A stretch of 39,961 bases of DNA. Origin: Butyriboletus loyo. Taxonomy: Eukaryota > Basidiomycota > Agaricomycetes > Boletales > Boletaceae. The translations under genes and the position numbers were made by a program. Under the pieces are notes generated by a model. The model saw only the letters and a list, made by a program, of their open reading frames with translations. It ran no database searches and was not told where the DNA came from. The DNA lies in assembly GCA_038093515.1 (NCBI GenBank), contig JBBPSI010000223.1:1-39961 (forward strand). The letters are read 5' to 3'. This document shows, one piece after another, positions 19,308-28,678 of this stretch; the first letter of the stretch is position 1, and the number at the start of each line of letters is the position of its first letter.

Positions 19308-22300
19308 TTACTGCGAAGATGGGGAGGGAAAGTCCTTGGGGTGGCGCAGTTTATAAGCCTTGAGCAAGGCCTGCGCATGGACCAGGTTCCCGTTTGGTTC
19401 CCAGGTGTTCTCTGCTGCGGAATATCCTTTCCAGGATACAAGGAACTGACGGCGTCCCTTCGAGCCGCGATGGGACAAGATCCGATCGATCTCGTACTCT
19501 TCATCTCCGTCTATTTCTTCCGGAGGAGGGTTTGTGAAATTCGGACCATGTTCCGCAGTTTCACGATAAGGGGTGAGGAGCGACGCATGGAAGACGTCAT
19601 GGATCTTCCACGTCGGTGGCAATCGGAGCCTGTACGCCACAGGGGAGATAACCTGTGCGATTTCAAACGGACCTTCCCGTCTAGGGGCGAGCTTCTTCGA
19701 CGGGTACCTGAGTCGAAGGTTGCGCCCTTCCAACCAAACCTTATCGCCAGTCTTCCACGGGCGGAACTTAGACTGGATTCGCTCCTTCATCAACCGCCGT
19801 GCCTTCTCATGGGCTTCTAGTGCTTCCGTTCGGGCTCCCGTGAGTTCCGAGAGTCTAGACTCGAGGGCGGGGAGGAAAGTCTTTCCGATTGGAGGATAAG
19901 ACCTTGGTTCATACCCGACCATCAGGGAGAACGGAGTCACATTCGTCGATGAGTGAGTCATGGAGTTGTGCGAGAATTCGGCCATTGGAAGGAGTTCGGC
20001 CCATCGTTCTGGATGGCCATCACAGAAGATCCGTAGGTAGGTTTCCAATTCCTGGTTGACTCGTTCCGTTTCTCCGTCAGTCTGTGGGTGATACGCGGAG
20101 GAGAGGGCGAGGTCGTAGTCCAAGAGCCTTGCGAGTTCTCTGGCAAAGGCGGAAGCGAACTGGGGACCTCGGTCGGAGATGCAACGGGAGTGTAGTCCGA
20201 ATCGTAGGAAGACGGTTTTGAAAAACAACTTAGCGACTCCTGCCGCGTCGACGTCCTTGTTGCAAGGGGAATAAATTACCCCCTTCGTAAGCCCATGGTC
20301 TACCACGACCATGACTGAATCATATCCCAAAGATGGAGGGAGCCCGGTGATGAGGTCAACTGAGACCTGTTCGAAGGGGCGAGAGGCGACACTGGCCAGA
20401 GGAGTGAGAGGAGGCACGGTGGGATGGGTATTAACTTTGTGCGCCTGACATACAGCGCAGCCGGAGACGAAACGGCGGACCAAATTAGCCATACCGGGCC
20501 ACCAATAATCTCGTTGCACCATGTTCTGGGTGCGGAAGATACCACCGTGACCACCAGCAGGGCTCTCGTGCAAGGATCGGATGAGGTCGACACGCGCGGC
20601 TTCGGGAATATACCGTTTCTTGCGGAAGTACAATTCCTTCCCGTCGAAGTCCCAATCGCCAGCATTCATCTTGGGGAAAAGAGGTGAATCCTCATAAAGA
20701 GCCTGCATGCACCTCTTAATCATGGGGTCGCCGGGGGTGGAGGCAGCGATCTTTTCTGCGAGGGCGACGTCGATCTTGCGAGCGAAGAGATTTTCGGGGA
20801 GGAGAGTCACTTCCTGGTTGTCGGCGGAAGTGTCAACGTCGTCGCGGCGGGATAAGGCATCGGCTGGGCCCATCTGGGTTCCTGGGATGTGATGGAAGTG
20901 CAGGTCGAAATCCTGCAGGAACATAAGCCAGCGTGCTTGCCGACGAGACAACTTGTTTGGTTGGCGGAAGTAGGTGAGATTCTTGTGGTCGGTGAGAATC
21001 TCCACCTGATGACCAGTACCGCGCAGGTAGTGGCGCCATTCTTCTAATGCGTGAATGACCGCGAGCAACTCGCGATCATAGATATCGTAATTGCGCTCAG
21101 CGGGCGAGAGCGTCTTAGACAAGTAGGCGCAAGGATGTAGGTCGCCATTGACATCCTTTTGCATAAGCACTGCTCCAGTAGCAGTGAGGGAGGCATCCGT
21201 CATCACGGCAAACGGCTTCGTGACGTCGGGCATGGAGAGGACGGGTTGTCGTAAGAACGACTGTTTGATTGCTTGGAACGCCTGTTCACAAGCCGGGGTC
21301 CAAGCCCATGGGGAGTTCTTCTTGGTCAGGTCGTGCAGTGGCTTCGCAATGTGAGAGAAGTCCTGTATGAACCTGCGATAAAAATTGCAAAACCCGATGA
21401 AGGACCTGACTGCCTTCACCGAGGTCGGGGGGTTCCATTCGCGAATGGCTTTCAACTTGGTCGGGTCCATCTTGACCTGCCCTTCTCGGACCATCATTCC
21501 GAGGTATTCCACTTCTTCGGCATCGAACGAGCATTTCTCCAGCTTGAGGAACAACTTATGTTCGCGAAGTCGTTCCAGGACACGGATCGTTCGCGCCTCG
21601 TGTTCAGCAGGGGTGGCGGAATGGATCAAGAGGTCGTCCATGTAGATGATCAGCCATCCTTCTGCCATGAGGTCGCCGAAGATGTGGTCCATCAAAGCCT
21701 GGAACGTTGCTGGGGAGTTGCAAAGGCCGAAGAACATCACGGTGGGCTCGAACAGCCCTTGGGGAGTGATGAAGGCCGCCTTCCAGCGGTCGTTTGGCTT
21801 GATGAGGACATTGTTGTATCCCCAGCGGATATCCATCTTGGTGAAGATTTTCGACCCCTTGAGGCGATCGACGAGGTCGGAGATGAGAGGGAGAGGGTAG
21901 GCGTTTTTGACAGTATGAGAGTTCAGGTACCTATAGTCCTGACAGGGGCGTAGCGAGCCATCCTTCTTTGATACGAAGAAGAAGGGGGCGGCTTGAGGAG
22001 ACTTCGAGGGGGTGATCTTTCCCGACTTGAGGTGTTCCTCGACGAAAGCTTTGCAGGCTTCCGACTCTTTCGGATTCAAGGGATAGACCTTGGCGACTTT
22101 TGGAACAAAGTCTTTGTCGAGGTCAATGGCGTGATCGAAAGATCGGGACGGGGGAAGTTCCTCGGTGTTCTTTTTGTCAAAAACGTCCGCGAAGGCAGCG
22201 AACGGGGTAGGGAGAACTGCTTTCTCCTTGACGGCTTGGGCGGCGATCTCAGTCGCGATGGTTGCCTTTCTGATAGGGTAGGCGTCCCGTGCTGAAGCGT

Positions 22301-22868
22301 CTACTCGCTTCTTCCAGAGCTTGGCGATCTTGGAGTCTGGGTCCAAGTCAAGGTACCGTACCAGGTACCGTTGAGCGATTGCCCGAGGGGAGTCGTGTCG
22401 GGGCTTCTTGATTTGATCTGGGAGATCGATATGGCCAGTGGCCCAATCTATTACCGGGTTTGCTTCTCGTAGCCACGGCAATCCCAGGATCATGTTTTCT
22501 TTTCCTATGTTGAGGACTAGGAAGCTCCGTTCCTCCTCGGTTTCTCCAATCCTGATGGAGATGTTGACTTTATATCGTATTACTCCTCCTTGGTTGTTTG
22601 ACCCGTCCACGTTTTGGGCACTAAGTGGCTTGGGTAGCCGTTCCATCGGCAGTTTCTTTCGCTTCACTAGATCTCGATCTATGAAGCATCCGCTAGCGCC
22701 GCTGTCCACCAGGGCGAATGTGTCGACGATTTGACCTCCTTTATGCGCGAATAATGATACTGGAACTCGAATTGATTGCGCATTGGGGTTTGATAAAACT
22801 ACAGGGGCGATTACAAGAGGAGGCGAAGACGTCGAAACTTCCCTCCTTTCTAAAAATCCTTTGGCCAT
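19308..22868 (-). CDS. A-right Pol (protease-RT-RNase H-integrase-chromodomain), intact
   Basis: The 1186-residue polyprotein carries protease ALVDSGASGCF (55-57 catalytic D-S-G), RT YMDD (409-412), RNase H (MTDAS), integrase HHCC (H767, H774, C804, C807) and D838/D899/E935, and a C-terminal chromodomain. All catalytic residues expected of a Ty3/gypsy Pol are present. The chromodomain (known in this family to steer integration to marked heterochromatin) fits the nested pattern seen here. The start codon overlaps the gag stop by 19 nt in the -1 frame. The gene is followed within 10 nt by ORF3. Confidence 0.95.
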   Translation of the reverse strand: MAKGFLERREVSTSSPPLVIAPVVLSNPNAQSIRVPVSLFAHKGGQIVDTFALVDSGASGCFIDRDLVKRKKLPMERLPKPLSAQNVDGSNNQGGVIRYKVNISIRIGETEEERSFLVLNIGKENMILGLPWLREANPVIDWATGHIDLPDQIKKPRHDSPRAIAQRYLVRYLDLDPDSKIAKLWKKRVDASARDAYPIRKATIATEIAAQAVKEKAVLPTPFAAFADVFDKKNTEELPPSRSFDHAIDLDKDFVPKVAKVYPLNPKESEACKAFVEEHLKSGKITPSKSPQAAPFFFVSKKDGSLRPCQDYRYLNSHTVKNAYPLPLISDLVDRLKGSKIFTKMDIRWGYNNVLIKPNDRWKAAFITPQGLFEPTVMFFGLCNSPATFQALMDHIFGDLMAEGWLIIYMDDLLIHSATPAEHEARTIRVLERLREHKLFLKLEKCSFDAEEVEYLGMMVREGQVKMDPTKLKAIREWNPPTSVKAVRSFIGFCNFYRRFIQDFSHIAKPLHDLTKKNSPWAWTPACEQAFQAIKQSFLRQPVLSMPDVTKPFAVMTDASLTATGAVLMQKDVNGDLHPCAYLSKTLSPAERNYDIYDRELLAVIHALEEWRHYLRGTGHQVEILTDHKNLTYFRQPNKLSRRQARWLMFLQDFDLHFHHIPGTQMGPADALSRRDDVDTSADNQEVTLLPENLFARKIDVALAEKIAASTPGDPMIKRCMQALYEDSPLFPKMNAGDWDFDGKELYFRKKRYIPEAARVDLIRSLHESPAGGHGGIFRTQNMVQRDYWWPGMANLVRRFVSGCAVCQAHKVNTHPTVPPLTPLASVASRPFEQVSVDLITGLPPSLGYDSVMVVVDHGLTKGVIYSPCNKDVDAAGVAKLFFKTVFLRFGLHSRCISDRGPQFASAFARELARLLDYDLALSSAYHPQTDGETERVNQELETYLRIFCDGHPERWAELLPMAEFSHNSMTHSSTNVTPFSLMVGYEPRSYPPIGKTFLPALESRLSELTGARTEALEAHEKARRLMKERIQSKFRPWKTGDKVWLEGRNLRLRYPSKKLAPRREGPFEIAQVISPVAYRLRLPPTWKIHDVFHASLLTPYRETAEHGPNFTNPPPEEIDGDEEYEIDRILSHRGSKGRRQFLVSWKGYSAAENTWEPNGNLVHAQALLKAYKLRHPKDFPSPSSQ

Positions 22869-23845
22869 TCTTCGGCCACCTTGGTTGCTGCGACGGGCAG
22901 CTTTTCTTCGTCCTCATTGAAACATGCTTTGAGCACGTTCAGGACATCTTCTTGTTGAGTGCCTCGACCTTTCAACTCGGACAAGTAGTCGACGAGTGGG
23001 GAGGGCTTTGACTCGGGTTGCGTGACGACGGCGGCGCGCGTGCGCTGAGGGTTGCGAGGGGGACGAGAGGGTGGTCCTCGAGAGTTCTGCCCGTTGCGTG
23101 GGGGACGAGGGTGGTTGGTCGAACGACAGCCGACTTGGTGGCAAACGAAGCACTTGTTCTGCTTCATGTACTCCGCGCGTTGTACGGGAGTAAGTCGGAC
23201 GGCGTCGACGTCCATGGCGTTGGGGTCCCTTCTGTTGGACGAGGGTTTCGAGGAGGAGGAGAAGGTGGGAATGTAGCGCTTCCCTGCGCGGAGGTCGTCA
23301 ATGCGCTTGTGTTGCGCGTGGAAAGCGGATGTTTTCTCAGCCCATCCGGCAAGCGTAGTAGGGGGTTTCTCGCACGAGAGGACAGACTCGGCGAGGCGGG
23401 GGTCGAGACCGCGGATGAACCACTCGATGAGCGCTTTCTCATCTATGATTCCAGACTTGGCGGCGAGGAGCTGGAACTCCGTGACGTATGTGTCGTAGCC
23501 GTCTTTCTTGTTGGCTCGGTTTTGGTTTAAGTTCCCGAGGTCGATGCGAGCGCTCTCTCCTACGTCGAAGGGATGGAAGACTCTGTGAAAGTCTTCGCAG
23601 ACGGTGGTGAACTCCCTTTGTCGTGGAGTAGGGGTTCCATCTAGGAGAAGGCCCATCCAGCCTTCGGAAAACGTCTTGCCTTTCCCTTCGCTCATTTTCA
23701 TGAGGAGGGCGTTGATTTTGGACTCGTCGTCGGGGAATGCATTTTGGTTGGCGGCGAAGTATGTGCGCATGGCGAGGAGCCATCGTGAAGCATCCTCGTT
23801 GAGACCAGAGAAGTCCTTGGGGACGATCTTTCCTTTGTCGGACAT
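22850..23845 (-). CDS. A-right Gag, intact
   Basis: The 331 residues from MSDKGKIVPKDFSGLNED have the same length as the plus-strand copy at 32917-33912. The capsid-like middle (REFTTVCEDFHRVFHPFDVGESARIDL, EFQLLAAKSGIIDEKALIEWFIRGLDPRL) is typical of chromovirus Gag. A basic Pro-rich stretch surrounds CFVCHQVGCRSTNHP, an unusual CX2CX4CX4H knuckle. The stop overlaps the pol ATG. The frame stays open upstream of this ATG into the leader; the first ATG conserved between copies was chosen. Confidence 0.88.
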   Translation of the reverse strand: MSDKGKIVPKDFSGLNEDASRWLLAMRTYFAANQNAFPDDESKINALLMKMSEGKGKTFSEGWMGLLLDGTPTPRQREFTTVCEDFHRVFHPFDVGESARIDLGNLNQNRANKKDGYDTYVTEFQLLAAKSGIIDEKALIEWFIRGLDPRLAESVLSCEKPPTTLAGWAEKTSAFHAQHKRIDDLRAGKRYIPTFSSSSKPSSNRRDPNAMDVDAVRLTPVQRAEYMKQNKCFVCHQVGCRSTNHPRPPRNGQNSRGPPSRPPRNPQRTRAAVVTQPESKPSPLVDYLSELKGRGTQQEDVLNVLKACFNEDEEKLPVAATKVAEEWPKDF

Positions 23846-24243
23846 CTCGTCGTTGTCTTCGTCGTCAGAGGAATCTGCGGGTGGGAAATACGGTGGAGAG
23901 GGGGAGCGGGAGTTGTGTGGGGAAACGTGGGGGGTTCTGTCGAGCCAATCGCTTTGATAACCGTCGTCGCTGGGTGCCGGTTCGTCTTCCTGCCCTAGAC
24001 CCTGGTCCTCGGGTTGGTAAGAGGGTTCGGGGTCAAGCTGGGGCAGAGGGGAAAACTGGGGTTCAGGGTTTGGCGGGGCGGGAGTGTGGCGGCGACGGGT
24101 TGTCGACGACGATGGGTTCCGGTTCAGGAGAAGGAACGCGGAAAGAACGACCGACGCGTCTGGGACGTTGGATGGAAATGTTGGGCGAGGGTGGGGCGGC
24201 TTTACTGCTGAAGAGCAGAAGCGAGGTGAAGATCTAGTTCTTT
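23846..24243 (-). other. A-right leader with Pro-rich open frame and primer site
   Basis: The 398 bases between LTR and gag ATG carry the putative self-priming site next to the LTR (plus-strand ATCTAGTTCT at 24232-24241). The gag frame is open here and encodes Pro-rich residues (DPEPSYQPED, SDWLDRTPHVSP), similar to the A copy at 32533-32916, with an indel further upstream. Confidence 0.65.
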
Positions 24244-24670
24244 TGTTACGCTGGGCGCTAACAATTGAACAGCGAGGAGGCACTCTGGAGTGGCCTCGAG
24301 ACTCGTTAAGCGTTTCTGAGCTGGGTCTCAGACTATGTCTTAGTGCGCACACTAAGAGTCTGGAAGTGATACTAATTGCTAGCAGGAAGCTGCGTAGAAC
24401 TAGATACCGTACATGGTAGAAAGGCAGAGCCTTTATACTACTGAGGTCTGCGCACAGACCATGTCCCTAATCGAGTCGCGAGAAGGGATGCTACAAATGT
24501 GGAAGGAATACTCTAGAAGATTCCGGAGTATGAAGGAAAGCGCGTCCGTGCGCGAGAAATGATGACTAAGTACGAACGGTTGTTACCGTTCAACAGGGAC
24601 TAGCAAAAGGCTAGGCGAATGTAAGAGTCCCAACGGTAGTGGAGAAAAGAAATAAAGTACTACCGTAACA
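24244..24670 (-). repeat. Hybrid A LTR (5' LTR of the pair)
   Basis: The 427-bp LTR serves as the 5' LTR of A-right, yet its U3 side matches the A-left 3' LTR (two differences over the whole LTR) and not the A-right 3' LTR. It is followed by TGATA, the duplication made by the left element. Confidence 0.93.
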
Positions 24671-24963
24671 TGATAGAACTGAAAGATCTAGAGAAAAACG
24701 ACAAGCCATAAGGGCTGTCTTATATACAGTACATGAGTGTTTGTACTTATGTTCTGTATAGTACCTTTATAAGGTATAGTATGAAATACATGACAATATG
24801 ATAGAGATAAGAGATAAGACTAAGCATATCGTCCAATAGCATAATAAGAGCTATTTGTAATGTGATAAGCGTGACTAGGTCTAGACAATGATGTCATATA
24901 GACCCGTCTAGAAACGTAGTGGCTGTAAGTGAAATACAGAAATAGAACACTACCGTTTCAACA
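24671..24963 (-). repeat. Solo copia LTR, 5'-end piece
   Basis: This is the reverse complement of the first ~290 bp of the copia LTR, ending in CCGTTTCAACA at 24963. It supplies a false extension (VLKR and stop) to B pol. The duplication of the A pair (TGATA) is at its left border and that of the LTR itself (CTTTC) at its right. Confidence 0.92.
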
Positions 24964-27115
24964 CTTTCTGGTGGCGAGCCTTGTATGCTCGCAGCAATGG
25001 CATGGAATTGTCCAAATTCCCTTCGGGTTCCCAGGTGTTTTCAGCAGCGGAGTAGCCTTTCCAGGAGACCAAGTACTGTCTCCGATTTCTGGTGCCTCTG
25101 TGTGAGAGGATCTTTTCAACTTCGTACTCCTCTTCGCCTTCTATGGTTTCTGGGGGCGGGTTTGTGTAGTTGGGGCCATGCTCTGGGGTCTCCCTGTAAG
25201 ACGACAGGAGAGAGGCGTGGAAGACGTCGTGTATCTTCCAGGTGGGAGGGAGTCGTAGGCGGAATGCGATGGGAGAAATTACTTGTGCCACCTCAAAGGG
25301 GCCTTCCTGTTTCGGCGCAAGTTTCCGCGACTGGTACCTGAGCCTGAGGTTGCGGCCTTCTAGCCATACTTTATCTCCAACCTTCCAGGGTTTAAACTTC
25401 GTGGTGATCCGCTCTTTCATAAGGCGCCGTGCCTTGTCGTGTGCTTCAGAGGCTTCTTTGCGACTTGCCGCTAAGTCCGAGAGCCTTGCTTCCAATGCCG
25501 GTAGGAACGTCCGTCCTAACGCCGGGTACGCGCATGGTTCATAGCCGATCATAAGCGAGAACGGCATCTTTCCTGTGACCGAGTGCGTGGTCGAATTGTG
25601 TGAAAACTCCGCCATGGGGAGTATGCTGGCCCATCTGTCAGGGCGTCCATCGCAAAAGATGCGGAGGTAGGTCTCCAGCTCCTGGTTGACCCTTTCTGTC
25701 TCGCCGTCCGTCTGGGGATGGTATGCTGAGGATAGGGCGAGGTCGTATTTTAGCAGCCTTGCTAACTCCCGTGCGAAGGCTGAGGCGAATTGTGGACCGC
25801 AGTCCGAGATGCACCGATCGTGCAGACCAAATCTGGTGAAGACTTTGTCGAAAAAGAGTTGCGCGACGCCTGCTGCGTCGATCGTCTTGTTGCAAGGTAT
25901 GAAAATTACCCCCTTCATAAGGCCATGGTCTACCACGACCATTACTGAATCAAATCCCATAGACTCCAGGAGATCCGTGATCAGATCAACGGATACTTGT
26001 TGAAACGGCCGTGTGGCGGTGCTGGATAGTGGGGTAAGCCCGGGCATGGTCGGGTGTGTATTAACCTTGTTTGCCTGGCAAACAGCGCAACCTGTGACGA
26101 ATTTCTTGATAAAAGAGCCCATTCCGGGCCACCAGTAGTCCCGCTGGACTAAGTTCTGAGTTCTGAATATACCTCCATGGCCGCCGGCGGGGCCCTCGTG
26201 GAGTTCTTTCACCCAAGGGTGTCGCGCCTCCTCTGGCACGTAGAGGCGACCCTTGTAGTACAACTTGTCGTTTTCGAACAGCCAATCGTGGGGGGCTGAA
26301 CAAGGGAATATCGGGGAGTCTTCGTACATAGCTGACAAGGCCTTCTGTACGAGCGGGTCATTCTCGGTAGACACGACCATTTTTTCTGCAAGCACAGTGT
26401 CGAGCGCCTTAATGAATACAGAATCAGGGAGTAAGACGACTTCCTGATTGTCGCCTGAGGTATCAACCTCGTCACGGCGAGAGAGGGCATCTGCTGGGCC
26501 CATTGCGGTTCCTGGGAGGTGGTGGAACTTGATGTCATAGTCCTGCAGGTACATCATCCACCGAGCTTGTCTTCTTGACAACTTGTTGGGCTGATGGAAG
26601 TACGTCAGATTCTTGTGGTTGGTTAGTATTGTTACGGGATGACCAGTCCCCCTAAGGTAGTGGCGCCACTCTTCTAGGGCGTGGATGACAGCCAGTAGTT
26701 CCCTGTCATATATGTCGTAGTTGCGCTCTGCCGGGGAGAGTGTCTTGGAGAGATAGGCACATGGGTGCAAATCCCCATTGCCGTCGTTCTGCATCAGCAC
26801 GGCTCCTGTTGCCATGAGGGAGGCGTCCGTCATGACTTTGAACTCCCGTGTCGTGTCCGGCATTGCCAGGACAGGCTGCTGTAGGAAGATCTCCTTGATC
26901 TTCAGGAAGGCGTCTTTGTGTTCAGGGGTCCATTCCCATTTCGTGCTCTTCTTCATCAAATCATGAAGAGGCCGTGATATCGCCGAGAAGTTTGCTATGA
27001 AGCGGCGATAGAAGTTACAAAATCCGATGAACGATCGGACGGCTTTAACGGAGGTGGGCAACTTCCACTCTTGGATCGCCTTAAGTTTCGTGGGGTCCAT
27101 CTGGACACGGCCTGC
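24964..27115 (-). pseudogene. Family B pol: RNase H, integrase, chromodomain part
   Basis: The frame is open from the TGA at 27118-27116 to the copia LTR. It holds the RNase H (VMTDASLMATGAVLMQ), integrase zinc motif (HEGPAGGHGG, CAVCQANK), catalytic D (SVDLI), D (SDCGPQF) and E (GETERVNQE), and a chromodomain (EEYEVEKILSHRG, SWKGYSAAENTWEPEGNL). The motif SDRG of A is SDCG here, another Arg lost by a CpG transition. The native C-terminus continues beyond the insertions at 11316. Sequence similarity to A pol is high, so A and B are sister families. Confidence 0.9.
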
Positions 27116-27892
27116 TCAGATCACCATTCCGAGGTATTCGACTTCGTCGGTGTTGAAGAAACACTTCTCTAGTTTCAGGAAGAGCTTGTGCTCTCGTAGT
27201 CGTTGGAGGACATGGCATGTCCTTTCTTCGTGAACTCCGGCTTCTTTGGAGTGAATCAAGATGTCGTCCATGTAGATGACGAGCCATCCTTTGGCTATCA
27301 TGTCACCGAACATGTGGTCCATAACAGCTTGGAACGTTGCCGGTGGGTTGCAAAGCCCGAAAAACATGACTGTTGGCTCAAAGAGCCCCTGCGGTGTTAT
27401 AAATGCGGCCTTCCAGTGGTCGCCGGGCTTGATGAGAACATTGTTGTATCCCCAACGAATGTCCATCTTCGTAAATATCTTGGAGCCCTTCAGGCGGTCA
27501 ACAAGATCTCCGATGAGGGGTAGCGGGTAGGCATTTTTAATCGTGTGTGCATTCACGTGCCTGTAGTCCTGGCAAGAACGTAACGATCCATCCTTCTTTC
27601 CTATGAAAAAGAAGGGAGCAGCTTGGGGCGACTTCGAGGGGACTATCTTCCCTGTCTTCAGGTGTTCAGCTACGAACTCTTTGCATGCCTCCGTCTCCTT
27701 AGGATTGAGAGGGTAGGCCTTGGCGACTTGAGGTAGGAAGTCTTTGTCCAGGTTGATCGCATGGTCGAATGAGCGAGATGGGGGGAGCTCGTTGAGGTTC
27801 TTTTTCTCAAAGACGTCCTTGAACCCCTTATACTGAGCCGGAAGCGTTTTCTTCAGCTTTTCTTCTTTGGCGGCTATCTCCGTAGATACCAT
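27116..27892 (-). pseudogene. Family B pol: reverse transcriptase part
   Basis: RT runs from VFEKKNLNELPPSRSFDHAI through KMDIRWGYNN and YMDDILIHS to VEYLGMVI, then hits TGA at 27118-27116. In A pol the aligned codon is Arg in MMVREGQVK. On its upstream side the frame is separated from the protease part by TGA at 27919-27917 but is otherwise the same frame. Confidence 0.9.
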
Positions 27893-27916
27893 TGCTTTAC
27901 AAAATTCGTACGTTCG

Positions 27917-28678
27917 TCATGCACTCTGGTCTAGGCGTTTTTTCCAGAGGTGCGCCATCCTCGTGTCCGGGTCCATGTCAAGGTACTGGATGAGATACCA
28001 TTGGGTAATCGCCCAGGGGTCGTCAGGGCATCTTCCTGCAGGTTGGTCTGGGAATACGACTCTACCAGTCATCCAGTCGATGTCGGGGTTGGCGTCATGA
28101 AGCCATGGCAGCCCGAGGATGACATTCTCTTGTCCTATGTTGAGAATCAAGAACTCTCTAAGTTGTTCCGTTCCTCCCGTCTGGAGGATCATCGTTGTTG
28201 AGTATCGTATGGTTCCCCCTTTGTTTCGGGAACCATCGACGTTCTGAGCTACTAGCTCCTTGGTTAAACGTTTGATGGGGAGATTGTTTCTCTTGACAAA
28301 ATCCCTGTGAACGAAGCATCCTGATGCTCCACTGTCTACCAACGCGGTAGTGTCGAATACTGGCCCGTTCTTGTTGGCACATAGCACAACCGGGATGCGC
28401 ATAGACTGGGCCTTCTGTCCAGTTGAATATGTGAAGGCGGCAATTGTCTCGGGGTGCCGCTCAACCTCGGGGGAGGGGAAACTTGGTCGGTCTCCCATAG
28501 CGGGGATCTTGCTCATCCGCTCTGCTGATAGTTCGTTGTCTGCTCCTCTCTTGACTGCTGTTGTCCCAGGAGCGTCGTAGAAACATTCTATAGGGGTTTC
28601 TGCCCTAATAGGAGGAATCAGGGGTAGATCGTCATCGTCTTCCTCGGTGGCGATGAGATTTGGCACGTCCTCGTGCAT
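27917..28678 (-). pseudogene. Family B protease part
   Basis: It encodes an acidic linker (ATEEDDDDLPLIPP), then the aspartic protease ALVDSGASGCFVHRD, then NVILGLPWLHDANPDIDW. It ends at TGA 27919-27917, where A has Arg (ASAREAY). In the second B copy (36608-38324) this part is fused in frame to gag. Here a missing base near 28697 (CCC instead of CCCC) throws gag out of frame. Confidence 0.88.

Larger units (their letters stand above)
11484..24670 (-). mobile_element. Compound family A insertion: two elements, three LTRs
   Basis: LTRs lie at 11484-11910, 17546-17974 and 24244-24670, with TGATA duplicated at the outer borders. The right unit is complete. The left unit lacks its 5' LTR, leader and the N-terminal part of gag. 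The outermost two LTRs are nearly identical, while the middle one differs strongly over its U3 part. This fits insertion of the right element into the left element's gag followed by LTR-LTR recombination. Confidence 0.9.

Noticed and set aside
18026..19504. ORF3 start at 19504 (492 codons)
   Set aside because: The extra 69 codons overlap the end of pol out of frame and do not match the A-left ORF3 start; 19297 aligns with it.
11484..24670. Plain tandem array from unequal crossing-over
   Set aside because: The left unit lacks its leader and N-terminal gag, and the middle LTR joins gag directly, so a simple LTR-internal-LTR-internal-LTR tandem does not fit.
24950..24963. VLKR as the true C-terminus of B pol, and TGTTGAAACGG as a B LTR
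   Set aside because: The B LTR is a different 818-bp sequence at 10395 and 30241; the four codons are copia LTR, and the same false ending occurs at 38325-38338.
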